Positions 15,648 through 26,436 of a stretch of 64,000 nt of DNA are shown piece by piece (within the stretch, counting starts at the first letter, position 1; every line of letters starts with the position of its first letter). A model generated the notes under the pieces. It saw nothing but the letters and a program-made list of their open reading frames with translations, was not told where the DNA came from and did not search any database. Made by a program: the position numbers and the translations under genes. This stretch comes from DATKOF01 sp035524795 (GTDB lineage Bacteria; Pseudomonadota; Gammaproteobacteria; Burkholderiales; SG8-41). The stretch is from NCBI GenBank assembly GCA_035524795.1, contig DATKOF010000034.1:1-64000 (forward strand). Reading direction: 5' to 3'.

Positions 15648-16631
15648 ATGCCGACACCCCGCGTTTCCAGAAGCGCAGGAAATCCCGGCGCCCCGGACCG
15701 CTTCAACATTCTGCTCGCGCTGTGCTTCGTCGCCGCCGGCGCATGGCAACTCGTGCTGCTACCGCTGCTGCTGTTGCCGCGCAACGGCATGTGGGGGCTG
15801 ACGCTGATTCCGCTCGCATTGCTGACCAACACGCTGTGGGCGCTGATCCACGAAGCGATCCACGGTTCGCTGCACTCCAGCCGGCGCGTCAACGCCGGCC
15901 TCGGCCGTGCGCTGGCCATCGTGTTCGGTGCGCCGTTCGCATTGCTGCGCTGGGGCCATCTGCTGCACCACGCCTACAGCCGCACTCCGCGCGAGCGCAG
16001 CGAGGTGTTCGACCCGGCGCAAACCGGCCGCCGGCGCTTCGCGTACGCGTACTATTTCCGGCTGTGCGGCGGCCTCTATCTGGCCGAAGTGCTGGGCGCG
16101 CCGTTGCTGCTGATGCCGGAACGCTGGCTGCGCCGCGCCGGGAGCAGTCTGGCGCGCGACGACAACGTCGTCGCGCTGCTGCTGCAGAAGCTCGCCGCGC
16201 CGCAGACGCTGCGCGAAGCGCGGCTCGACGCCGCCGTCATCGTTGCGCTGCTGATCGCGAGCGCCTGGTGCTACGGCGCGTACTTCTGGATGCTGGCGGC
16301 GGCGCTGCTGGCGCGCGGTTTTCTGGTGTCGGTCACCGACAACGTCTATCACTACGGAACGCCGCTGACCGACGTGCGCGCGGCGAATAATCTCGAGCTG
16401 CCGCGGCCGTTGCAGGCGCTGCTGCTGAATTTCAACCTGCACGGCGTGCATCATCGCGCGCCCGATCTCGGCTGGCGCGCGCTTGAAGCGGAGTTCCGGC
16501 GCGTCGGCGCGTTCGACGGCGATTTCGCAGCCGCGCTACTCGATCAATTCCGGGGGCCGTTGCCGCTGACCGCGTTCAATGCATCATCCGGCGCGGATTA
16601 CGCCGCGACATCCCAGCACGCCAGCGTCTGA
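15648..16631 (+). CDS. Membrane fatty acid desaturase/hydroxylase family protein
   Basis: 327 residues. Three histidine clusters of the membrane di-iron desaturase superfamily are visible: HEAIH (68-72, with H76), HLLHH (104-108) and HGVHH (265-269). Hydrophobic helices lie at about 20-66, 84-102, 140-156 and 193-230. The substrate (fatty acyl lipid, carotenoid or other) cannot be fixed from sequence. The 3' end overlaps the convergent thpR gene by 34 bp. Confidence 0.88.
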   Translation: MPTPRVSRSAGNPGAPDRFNILLALCFVAAGAWQLVLLPLLLLPRNGMWGLTLIPLALLTNTLWALIHEAIHGSLHSSRRVNAGLGRALAIVFGAPFALLRWGHLLHHAYSRTPRERSEVFDPAQTGRRRFAYAYYFRLCGGLYLAEVLGAPLLLMPERWLRRAGSSLARDDNVVALLLQKLAAPQTLREARLDAAVIVALLIASAWCYGAYFWMLAAALLARGFLVSVTDNVYHYGTPLTDVRAANNLELPRPLQALLLNFNLHGVHHRAPDLGWRALEAEFRRVGAFDGDFAAALLDQFRGPLPLTAFNASSGADYAATSQHASV

Positions 16632-17131
16632 TAGGCGACGCCGCGCTCGTCGCGCGCCGCCTCGACCAGCGCAAAATCCCGCACCGGCCAGTCGAATGCG
16701 AACGCCGGCGTCGCCGCCGGCGGCCGCGCGTTGCGCAGCAGCGTCGCGTGCGGCACGTACGGCCGGCGGTCGAAATCGAAACCGGCATCTTCCAGCGCCC
16801 CTTCCAGTACGGCGACGAAATCCGACAATGGCGGCGGAACGGTGTGCGGCGCGACCCATACGATGCGATTGTGCCGCCAGTAGCGGACCGCGCCGAACCC
16901 GATGCTGAAAGCAGGCAGCCGCTGTGCGGCGGCAACCTCCTCCAGCGCGGGTATCTTCCCGCGCGCGACATCGCCGAGAAACACCAGTGTCATATGCAGA
17001 TTGTCGCGGCGCGTCGCGCGTCCGCCGCATGAACGCCGCAGTTCCTGCCCAATACGGAACAGTTCGTCGCGCGCCGCGGCATCAGGCCACAGCGCAAAGA
17101 ACAGCCGCGCGGTCGGCGCCGGAGTTTTCAG
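16598..17131 (-). CDS. thpR: RNA 2',3'-cyclic phosphodiesterase (2'-5' RNA ligase family)
   Basis: Two HxTx catalytic motifs of the 2H superfamily are present: HMTL and HATL. The first His lies one codon before the first ATG (16993), so a start there would destroy the active site. The coding frame clearly continues upstream (RLFFALWPDAAARDELF is the family N-terminus) to a point overlapping the ispF stop, where no ATG, GTG or TTG exists. I place the start at the CTG at 17131, overlapping TGA as CTGA; counting from there the motifs are His46 and His128, in 177 residues. Start-codon choice is uncertain; family assignment is firm. Confidence 0.85.
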   Translation of the reverse strand: MKTPAPTARLFFALWPDAAARDELFRIGQELRRSCGGRATRRDNLHMTLVFLGDVARGKIPALEEVAAAQRLPAFSIGFGAVRYWRHNRIVWVAPHTVPPPLSDFVAVLEGALEDAGFDFDRRPYVPHATLLRNARPPAATPAFAFDWPVRDFALVEAARDERGVAYQTLACWDVAA

Positions 17132-17604
17132 CCGTCCTTCTCGATCAGCGCCACCGCTTCGGCGGCGATGCCCTCGCCGCGGCCGGTGAAACCGAGCCGC
17201 TCGGTGGTCTTGGCCTTGACGTTGACGTTCTCCGCCGCGATGCCGAGGTCGGCCGCGATATTGGCGGCCATCGCCGAAATATGCGGTGCCAGCCGCGGTT
17301 CCTGTGCGATCACGGTGGCGTCGATATTGACGACGCGCCAGCCGTCCCGCGCCAGCAACCCGCCGGCCGCGCGCAGCAGCTCGCGGCTGTCGATGCCCTT
17401 GTAGCGCGGATCGCGGTCCGGAAAGTGGCGGCCGATATCGCCTAGCGCGGCGGCGCCGAACAGCGCGTCGCAGATCGCGTGCAGCAGCACGTCGGCGTCG
17501 GAGTGCCCTTCGAGGCCCATCTCGTACGGAATCGTCACGCCGCCGATAATCAGCTTGCGCCCCGCCTTCAGCGCGTGCGCGTCGAATCCCTGTCCGATCC
17601 TCAT
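17128..17604 (-). CDS. ispF: 2-C-methyl-D-erythritol 2,4-cyclodiphosphate synthase
   Basis: 158 residues, the standard length. Metal ligands Asp8, His10 (GFDAH) and His42 are present, along with the EGHSDADVLLHA motif and KAKTTERLGFTGRGEG near the end. MEP isoprenoid pathway, step after IspE. It is downstream of ispD, separated by a repeat-containing 107-bp spacer, and overlaps thpR. Confidence 0.98.
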   Translation of the reverse strand: MRIGQGFDAHALKAGRKLIIGGVTIPYEMGLEGHSDADVLLHAICDALFGAAALGDIGRHFPDRDPRYKGIDSRELLRAAGGLLARDGWRVVNIDATVIAQEPRLAPHISAMAANIAADLGIAAENVNVKAKTTERLGFTGRGEGIAAEAVALIEKDG

Positions 17605-17607
17605 CTA

Positions 17608-17750
17608 AACCTTTTCAACCACAGATGAACGCAGATGTGCACAGATAAAACCCGCCGATAAAAATCGCGCCGGAAAATTTCCTCGCCGATTGGGAGTGCA
17701 TTTTATCCTTATCAGCGTTTATCTGCGTCCATCTGCGGTTGCATCGATCC
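17608..17750. repeat. Inverted dispersed repeat between ispF and ispD
   Basis: About 24-bp imperfect inverted arms: plus-strand AACCACAGATGAACGCAGAT near 17611, and the reverse complement of AACCGCAGATGGACGCAGAT near 17723-17742. CAGATGNACGCAGAT units are a widespread bacterial intergenic repeat. The right arm lies inside the 3' end of ispD and encodes its last residues (QPQMDADKR). Confidence 0.75.
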
Positions 17751-18428
17751 GAGTATCAATTCCGCGAGCGCCAGGTCCTGAGGATAGGTGATTTTAAAGT
17801 TGCGCGCGTCGCCGGTCACCAGTTGCGGCCGCACGCCGAGTTGCTCGACCGCGTACGCTTCGTCGGTCGCCGCCGCCGGATCGATCGCGCGCAGCGCCTC
17901 GAGCAGCAGCCGGTAGCGGAACATCTGCGGCGTCTGCGCCTGCCACAGGTGTTCGCGCGCCTCGGTGCAAACCACGCGGGCGTCGTCATCGCCGCGTTTC
18001 AGCGTATCGACCACCGGCAGCGCCAGCAGGCCGCCGCTATCGCCGTCGCGTACCGCGGCGATCAGCCGCGCCAGCGCTTCCGGCGCCAGGCACGGCCGTA
18101 CCGCGTCGTGCACCAGCACCCAGTCGGCGCCGTCGATCTCATCGCGCGCGGCGAGCAGTCCGTTGAATACGCTGGCCGCACGCGTTTCGCCGCCGCAATA
18201 CAGCGGCGTGATCCGCGCCGCCAGCGGCTGCCAGTCGTATCGTGCGTAATGCGTATCGCCGGGCGCCAGCACCACGAATACGCGTTCGATCGCCGGGTCG
18301 CGGCACAGGGTAGCGAGCGCATGATGGAGCAGCGGCCGGCCCGCCAGCATCAGGTACTGCTTGGGCAGATCGCCGCCGATGCGCGTGCCGCTGCCGGCGG
18401 CGGGAACCAGTGCAAACAGCTTCGCCAT
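17712..18428 (-). CDS. ispD: 2-C-methyl-D-erythritol 4-phosphate cytidylyltransferase
   Basis: 238 residues. MEP pathway CTP:MEP cytidylyltransferase. N-terminal nucleotide loop VPAAGSGTRIG, then LPKQYLMLAGRP, VLVHDAVRPC and QTPQMFRY are diagnostic. The natural domain ends about residue 225 (LALAELILG); the tail GSMQPQMDADKR is encoded by an arm of the dispersed repeat, an apparent extension. Confidence 0.97.
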   Translation of the reverse strand: MAKLFALVPAAGSGTRIGGDLPKQYLMLAGRPLLHHALATLCRDPAIERVFVVLAPGDTHYARYDWQPLAARITPLYCGGETRAASVFNGLLAARDEIDGADWVLVHDAVRPCLAPEALARLIAAVRDGDSGGLLALPVVDTLKRGDDDARVVCTEAREHLWQAQTPQMFRYRLLLEALRAIDPAAATDEAYAVEQLGVRPQLVTGDARNFKITYPQDLALAELILGSMQPQMDADKR

Positions 18429-18534
18429 AGGGCGACGATTTTAGCAGCCCCGCTGCGCAACCACGCCGCCGGCGATGCGCGGCGCGCCTATAATAGGCCT
18501 TGAAATGGCCGCTGCGCCCCACATTTGGGTGCCT

Positions 18535-19344
18535 ATGAATAAAGTGCGTGCGCCCGCGGTCGCGGGCATGTTCTATCCAGCCGGCGGCGTCGAACTCGCG
18601 CGCGAGGTCGGCGCGCTGCTCGCGCAGGCGGCGCCCGACGCGCGCGGCAAGCCGTTGCCGAAGGCGATCATCGCGCCGCACGCCGGCTACGTCTATTCCG
18701 GGCCGATTGCGGCCAGCGTCTACGCGCAGCTGGCGCCGGCGCGGCAGACCATCCGCCGCATCGTGCTGCTCGGCCCCGCGCATCGCGTGCTGGTGCGCGG
18801 CCTGGCGCTGCCGGCAGCGCAGGCGTTCGCGACGCCGCTCGGCGCCGTGCCGCTCGACGAAGCCGCCGTCGCACGCATCGCGGCGCTGCCGCAGGTGACG
18901 GTCAGCGACGCTGCGCATGCCGCCGAACATTCGCTTGAAGTGCACCTGCCGTTCCTGCAAACCCTGTTCGAAAATTTTTCCGTGGTGCCGTTGGTGGTCG
19001 GCGACGCCACCGCGGAACAGGTCGCACAGGTGCTCGACGCGCTGTGGGGTGGCCCCGAAACCCTGATCGTCGTCAGCTCCGACCTTTCGCATTATCTCGG
19101 TTATTCCGACGCACAGGCGATCGACCGCGCGACCGCGCAGTCTGTTCTCAATCTCGACGGCATCCTGTCGCACAGCCAGGCGTGCGGCGGCACGCCGGTC
19201 AACGGGCTGCTGCTCACGGCGCGCCGGCGCGGTTTGCAGCCGGAACTGCTCGACCTGCGCAACTCCGGCGACACTGCGGGCGACCGCCGGCGCGTCGTCG
19301 GCTATGGCGCATTTGCTTTTTACGAGACTCCGCATGTGCACTGA
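18535..19344 (+). CDS. amrB: AmmeMemoRadiSam system protein B (Memo family)
   Basis: 269 residues from MNKVRAPAVAGMFYPAGG at 18535; upstream in-frame ATGs add no family sequence. Memo proteins share the fold of extradiol (LigB-type) dioxygenases. Conserved blocks: IIAPHAGYVYSGP, LLGPAHRV, EHSLEVHLPFLQ, VSSDLSHY and CGGTPVNGLL. The in vivo reaction is unknown. It overlaps the AMMECR1 gene by 11 bp and is first of a three-gene operon. TATAAT near 18490 is a candidate -10. Confidence 0.94.
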   Translation: MNKVRAPAVAGMFYPAGGVELAREVGALLAQAAPDARGKPLPKAIIAPHAGYVYSGPIAASVYAQLAPARQTIRRIVLLGPAHRVLVRGLALPAAQAFATPLGAVPLDEAAVARIAALPQVTVSDAAHAAEHSLEVHLPFLQTLFENFSVVPLVVGDATAEQVAQVLDALWGGPETLIVVSSDLSHYLGYSDAQAIDRATAQSVLNLDGILSHSQACGGTPVNGLLLTARRRGLQPELLDLRNSGDTAGDRRRVVGYGAFAFYETPHVH

Positions 19345-19960
19345 ACCCGTCACCGCATCGTCGGAAAACGACGGCAACGAATTGCTGCCCGAGAACGCCG
19401 GCAACGTTCTGCTGCCTGAAAACGCCGGCAGCATCCTGCTGCCGCTGGCGCGCGCCGCAATTGCACGACAACTGAACTTGTCCGCCGCGGTGGACGACAG
19501 CGCGCCGTGGCTGCGCGCGATCGGCGCCAGTTTCGTCACGCTGAAGAAGGACGTCGAGCTGCGCGGCTGCATCGGCACACTCGAAGCGCAACGGCCGCTC
19601 GGCCTCGACGTCGCCGCCAACGCAATCGCAGCAGCATTCCGCGATCCGCGCTTCGCGCCGCTGAGGCACGACGAATTCGACGCGGTGCGCATCGAGGTTT
19701 CGGTGCTGTCGCCGAGCGCGCCGCTGGCGTTCCGCGACGAGGCCGACGCGCTGGCGCAGCTGCGGTCCGGACGCGACGGCGTGATTTTCGAAAGCGACGG
19801 GCGGCGTTCGACCTTCCTGCCACAGGTATGGGAGCAGTTGCCCGAGCCGCGGCTGTTTCTCGCCCAGCTCAAGATCAAGGCCGGGCTGCCGCACGATTTC
19901 TGGAGCCCGCGCGTCCGGCTCGCGCGCTACACCGTGAGCAAGTGGCATGAAACCCGCTGA
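19334..19960 (+). CDS. amrA: AmmeMemoRadiSam system protein A (AMMECR1 domain)
   Basis: 208 residues from the ATG at 19334 (MCTEPVTASSEND); TTG/ATG choices upstream are possible. The AMMECR1 domain starts about residue 36 (LLPLARAAIARQL) with the family motif LRGCIGTLEAQRPL and DEFDAVRIEVSVLSP. The N-terminus contains repeated LLPENAG units (27-bp repeats 19379-19405 and 19406-19432). Biochemical role unknown; co-occurs with Memo and a radical SAM enzyme. Confidence 0.92.
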   Translation: MCTEPVTASSENDGNELLPENAGNVLLPENAGSILLPLARAAIARQLNLSAAVDDSAPWLRAIGASFVTLKKDVELRGCIGTLEAQRPLGLDVAANAIAAAFRDPRFAPLRHDEFDAVRIEVSVLSPSAPLAFRDEADALAQLRSGRDGVIFESDGRRSTFLPQVWEQLPEPRLFLAQLKIKAGLPHDFWSPRVRLARYTVSKWHETR

Positions 19961-21041
19961 CGCCGATCAAGGACTGCATCCTGGCCGCTGGTGGCGTCGG
20001 CTCGATGACGGCCGCCTCCAGTGCGACCTGTGTCCGCGCGACTGCAAACTCCACGAAGGTCAGCGCGGCGCATGCTTCGTGCGGCAGCGCGTCGGCGACC
20101 GGATGATGCTGACCACTTACGGCCGTTCGTCGGGATTCTGCATCGACCCGGTCGAGAAGAAGCCGCTCAACCATTTCTATCCGGGATCGAGCATCCTTTC
20201 GTTCGGCACCGCCGGCTGCAACCTCGCCTGCAAATTCTGCCAGAACTGGGACATCAGCAAATCGCGCGAGATGGACACGCTGATGGATCAGGCGTCGCCG
20301 CAGGCGATCGCCGACGCCGCGGTCGAATACGGCTGCAAAAGCGTCGCTTTCACCTACAACGATCCGGTGATCTTCGCCGAGTATGCGATGGACACCGCCG
20401 ACGCCTGCCGGGAACGCGGCGTAAAGAGCGTCGCGGTCACCGCCGGCTACATGCACGATGCGGCGCGGCGCGAGTTCTACGCGAAAATGGACGCGGCCAA
20501 CGTTGACCTCAAGGCGTTCACCGACGATTTCTACTTCAAGCTGTGCGGCGCGCGCCTGCAGCCGGTGCTCGACACCCTGGTCTATCTGAAACATGAAACC
20601 AGCGTGTGGTTCGAAATCACCACGCTGCTGATCCCCGGCAAAAACGATTCGACCGAAGAACTGACCGCGATGTGCGCGTGGATCATAAAGGAGCTCGGCC
20701 CCGACGTGCCGCTGCACTTCACCGCCTTCCATCCCGACTGGAAAATGACCGACATTGCGGCGACGCCGGCGGCGACGCTGCGCCGCGCGCGGCAGATCGC
20801 GCAGGACGCCGGTCTGCATTACGTCTACACCGGCAACGTCCATGACAGCGAAGGCGGCACCACGTTCTGCCCGCAGTGCCGCGCCGCGCTGATCGTGCGC
20901 GACTGGCACCGCATCGTTTCCCACGACCTGACGCCGGCCGGCGACTGTCCGCACTGCGCGACACGCATTGCTGGCGCCTTCGAGGCATTTCACGGCCAGT
21001 TCGGACAGCGGCGCATCCCGGTCGCCATCGCATCGCGCTGA
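19947..21041 (+). CDS. amrS: AmmeMemoRadiSam system radical SAM enzyme
   Basis: 364 residues. The radical-SAM cluster CX3CX2C is at Cys91, Cys95 and Cys98 (GCNLACKFCQNWDIS). The N-terminus has an extra Cys set (CDLCPRDCKLHEG) and the C-terminus a zinc-ribbon-like pair (FCPQCRAAL, CPHCATRI). Related to pyruvate-formate-lyase-activating enzymes, but the substrate is unknown. Overlaps the AMMECR1 gene by 14 bp, so it is cotranslated with its partners. Confidence 0.95.
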   Translation: MKPADADQGLHPGRWWRRLDDGRLQCDLCPRDCKLHEGQRGACFVRQRVGDRMMLTTYGRSSGFCIDPVEKKPLNHFYPGSSILSFGTAGCNLACKFCQNWDISKSREMDTLMDQASPQAIADAAVEYGCKSVAFTYNDPVIFAEYAMDTADACRERGVKSVAVTAGYMHDAARREFYAKMDAANVDLKAFTDDFYFKLCGARLQPVLDTLVYLKHETSVWFEITTLLIPGKNDSTEELTAMCAWIIKELGPDVPLHFTAFHPDWKMTDIAATPAATLRRARQIAQDAGLHYVYTGNVHDSEGGTTFCPQCRAALIVRDWHRIVSHDLTPAGDCPHCATRIAGAFEAFHGQFGQRRIPVAIASR

Positions 21042-21091
21042 TGCCTGCTTCATCGGGGCCGCCGGTATAATGGCGGCCTTTTGCAGTTTGC

Positions 21092-24505
<3,414 letters not shown>

Positions 24506-24670
24506 GCCGTTCGTATTCACAATGCACGCGGCGCTTCACCCAGCTTCGATTCTCTTTTGCTCCGCCTCATGATCAAGTGATTCAATATGTCCCGGGAGCC
24601 CACCTTCAGCCGGATCGCGAGAAAAACGATTGGGTTACAATAGCGCTTCAAGGATATCGAGGAGATCGGC

Positions 24671-24877
24671 ATGCATTTCACCATCGAACACGAACGCGAG
24701 GATGATGGCCGCTGGCTCGCCGAGATTCCGCAAATCCCCGGCGCCCTTGCGTATGGCAGTACTGCTAATGAGGCAATGGCGAAGGCCGAAGCCCTGGCAT
24801 TGCGCGTGCTCGCCGAGCGCATCGAGCACAACGAAGCCGGACCGCAACCCATCTCCATAGTTGTTCCCGCCGCGTGA
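24671..24877 (+). CDS. hicB: HicB-family antitoxin (UPF0150)
   Basis: 68 residues, the short HicB type: partial RNase H-like fold MHFTIEHEREDDGRWLAEIPQIPGALAYG, then ANEAMAKAEALALRVLAERIE. Preceded by GAGGAGATCGGC. HicB neutralises HicA. It lacks the C-terminal DNA-binding domain of longer HicB proteins. The partner hicA follows 4 bp later but is frameshifted. First cargo after mfd. TACAAT near 24637 is a candidate -10. Confidence 0.85.
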   Translation: MHFTIEHEREDDGRWLAEIPQIPGALAYGSTANEAMAKAEALALRVLAERIEHNEAGPQPISIVVPAA

Positions 24878-24881
24878 GCGT

Positions 24882-25086
24882 GTGACCTTCGAGTAAGGCC
24901 CGCCACGTATTAGCTGCCCTGTTTCGGATCGGCTGGACGATCAAACGCCAGTCCGGTTCTCATAAGACTCTCGCTCGCCTCGGTTGGGCCGACATCGTCT
25001 TTGCTTTCCACGATGGAGATGAGATCGGCCCGAAGATGCTCGCGCGCATCGCCAAACACACCGGCTTGACACCCGAGGATCTATGA
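24882..25086 (+). pseudogene. hicA: HicA-family toxin, frameshifted near its start
   Basis: From 24892 an open frame reads SKARHVLAALFRIGWTIKR, then QSGSHKTLARLGW and later IAKHTGLTPEDL before TGA at 25084: the HicA dsRBD-like fold with its catalytic His in GSHKTL. It has no start codon. The GTG at 24882, placed right after the hicB stop, begins V-T and then leaves the frame; removing one T around 24888-24889 would give VTSSKARHVL. So it is a one-base insertion or, less likely, a sequencing error. Confidence 0.75.
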
Positions 25087-25118
25087 GCGCCGGCGCTTGC
25101 CGCTCAGCCGTGCTAGTG

Positions 25119-25203
25119 GAGGGCGCGCGCCACCGACAGTGCAATCCAGCCACAATTGGAGCGGATTGCGGCGATTCGGGAAATCTTCGCGAAACTTGCG
25201 TAA
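25119..25203 (+). repeat. Decayed copy of the mfd 3' end (remnant B)
   Basis: 25119-25151 matches mfd near 24300-24344 with gaps (CCACCGACAG, then ATCCAG). 25158-25203 aligns gap-free to the last 46 nt of mfd, 39 of 46 identical by hand, encoding ERIAAIREIFAKLA and a stop. About 120 nt between the two parts are missing. Confidence 0.85.
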
Positions 25204-25243
25204 AACTGCGCGGCGAGCCTTCGTTTGGTTTATCCTGTTCCAT

Positions 25244-25486
25244 ATGGTGCAATATCGGTTTACAGATTATTTTGAGAATGAGGTTTTGCGTAAAAGGACT
25301 TATCTGAAAAAGGAATGGTGTGTTCGAGTGCTGCAAAATCCAGTACGGGTCGAGCAGCAGGAAAACAACCGATATCGTTTTTGGGGCGTATGCGAGGAAC
25401 TCGGTGAACGGTACTTGCGAGTTATAACGCTCGAGGACAAGATCACCATACATAATGCTTTTCCGGACAGAGGATTCAAACCATGA
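25244..25486 (+). CDS. Small protein paired with DUF2283, toxin-like
   Basis: 80 residues from the ATG at 25244 (MVQYRFTDYFENEVLRKR). The remainder reads YLKKEWCVRVLQNP, YRFWGVCEELGERYLRV and ITIHNAFPDRGFKP. I recall similar proteins encoded just before DUF2283 genes; the size, basic character and 4-bp overlap with the next gene fit a toxin-antitoxin pair, with this as the likely toxin. No catalytic residues can be named. It is flanked by mfd-tail remnants, so it is a mobile cargo unit. Function unproven. Confidence 0.7.
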   Translation: MVQYRFTDYFENEVLRKRTYLKKEWCVRVLQNPVRVEQQENNRYRFWGVCEELGERYLRVITLEDKITIHNAFPDRGFKP

Positions 25487-25701
25487 AACTGAATTACTAT
25501 CCCGAAACCGATTCGCTCTATATCGATCTTTCCGGGCAGCCGAGCGCAGAGAGCCGCGAAATATCGCAGGGCATCGTGCTCGATTACGATGCCAAGGGCA
25601 ATCTGGTCGGCATCGATATTGACAATGCGAGCAAGAAAGTCCAGCTTGAGAAACTCGTGCTCAACAAGCTACCTTCCGATATCGAAACTCTTCCCGCCTG
25701 A
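25483..25701 (+). CDS. DUF2283 domain protein, possible antitoxin
   Basis: 72 residues. DUF2283 pattern: MKLNYYPETDSLYIDLSG, EISQGIVLDYDAKGNLVGID, then a short amphipathic end (KVQLEKLVLNKL). Acidic. The ATG overlaps the stop of the upstream 80-residue gene (ATGA), which implies translational coupling. The DUF2283 role is unknown; an antitoxin-like function is inferred only from pairing. Followed 15 bp later by the most complete mfd-tail copy. Confidence 0.85.
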   Translation: MKLNYYPETDSLYIDLSGQPSAESREISQGIVLDYDAKGNLVGIDIDNASKKVQLEKLVLNKLPSDIETLPA

Positions 25702-25716
25702 TATTGGTCGCCCGAC

Positions 25717-25923
25717 ATTGCGCGCATCGACGCCACCGACAGCGCGCTGCAGATTCAATTCATCCCTAAGCCGCCGCTCGATGCCAGCCGTATCATTCAG
25801 TTGATCCAGAAGAACAAACAATACAAACTAGCGGGACAGGACAAGCTCAGAATTACGGCAGACATGTCGGAGGTCAAGGAGCGGATTATGGTGATTCAGG
25901 AGCTTTTTGGAAGGCTGGGATAG
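25717..25923 (+). repeat. Complete 207-nt copy of the mfd 3' end (remnant C)
   Basis: 69 codons including stop, gap-free against mfd 24299-24505; about 81% nucleotide and 54/68 residue identity by hand count (for example ATDSALQIQFIPKPPLDAS and a VKERI block). The frame is open but there is no start. Many differences are synonymous or conservative, which suggests it evolved as part of a working mfd in another lineage before arriving here. Confidence 0.95.
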
Positions 25924-25981
25924 ATTTTTTCATTTTGGGTCACTAATCTGAATCAAACCCCACATAACTCAAGGAGACATC

Positions 25982-26425
25982 ATGGGAAAACTTCGCATTC
26001 GATTGGGGGGAAATGAGATTGAACTAGAAGGCCCAGATGCCTTCATTAGTAAACAATTAAATCAGTTTTATGCACGTCTCGGCGCAACCCTAATAAGTAA
26101 ACCAGCTATCAAAGAACAAATTCTTTCGTCAGCGCCCCACGGGAAAACAGGAGGGAAAGCGCCCACCCCTGCGGAATTTTATAAGCAAAAAAAGAAAACG
26201 GATGGAGTCTCCCAAATACTCATCTTTGGGAAATATCTAGAGCAGTATAGAAACAAATCTGAATTTACCCGAAAAGATATTAACGCGATCACCACTGAGG
26301 CAAAATTTTCGAAAGACATTCACGCCCAATATTTTACAAACGCGGTAAAACAAGGACTCCTCCGAAAACAAGGTCAAAATTATTCACTAACGTTAAGCGC
26401 CGAAGAACTCCTTGCGACCATTTGA
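25982..26425 (+). CDS. Hypothetical protein with winged-helix-like C-terminus, partner of HEPN gene
   Basis: 147 residues, clearly AT-richer than its surroundings (horizontal origin). Strong ribosome binding site CAAGGAGACATC. Residues 1-35 look like a small beta-rich unit (MGKLRIRLGGNEIELEGPDA). Residues 60-75 are a basic linker (TPAEFYKQKKKTDG). Residues 77-147 form a helical, winged-helix-like domain (SQILIFGKYLEQY, then SEFTRKDINA and a GQNYSLTLSAEE hairpin). The same domain pattern recurs at the N-terminus of the next gene, 11 bp downstream. No family name recognised; candidate defence component. Confidence 0.7.
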   Translation: MGKLRIRLGGNEIELEGPDAFISKQLNQFYARLGATLISKPAIKEQILSSAPHGKTGGKAPTPAEFYKQKKKTDGVSQILIFGKYLEQYRNKSEFTRKDINAITTEAKFSKDIHAQYFTNAVKQGLLRKQGQNYSLTLSAEELLATI

Positions 26426-26436
26426 CATAGATCCCC

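Noticed and set aside
18139..19878. 579-codon minus-strand frame
   Set aside because: Shadow of the Memo and AMMECR1 genes; no recognisable domain.
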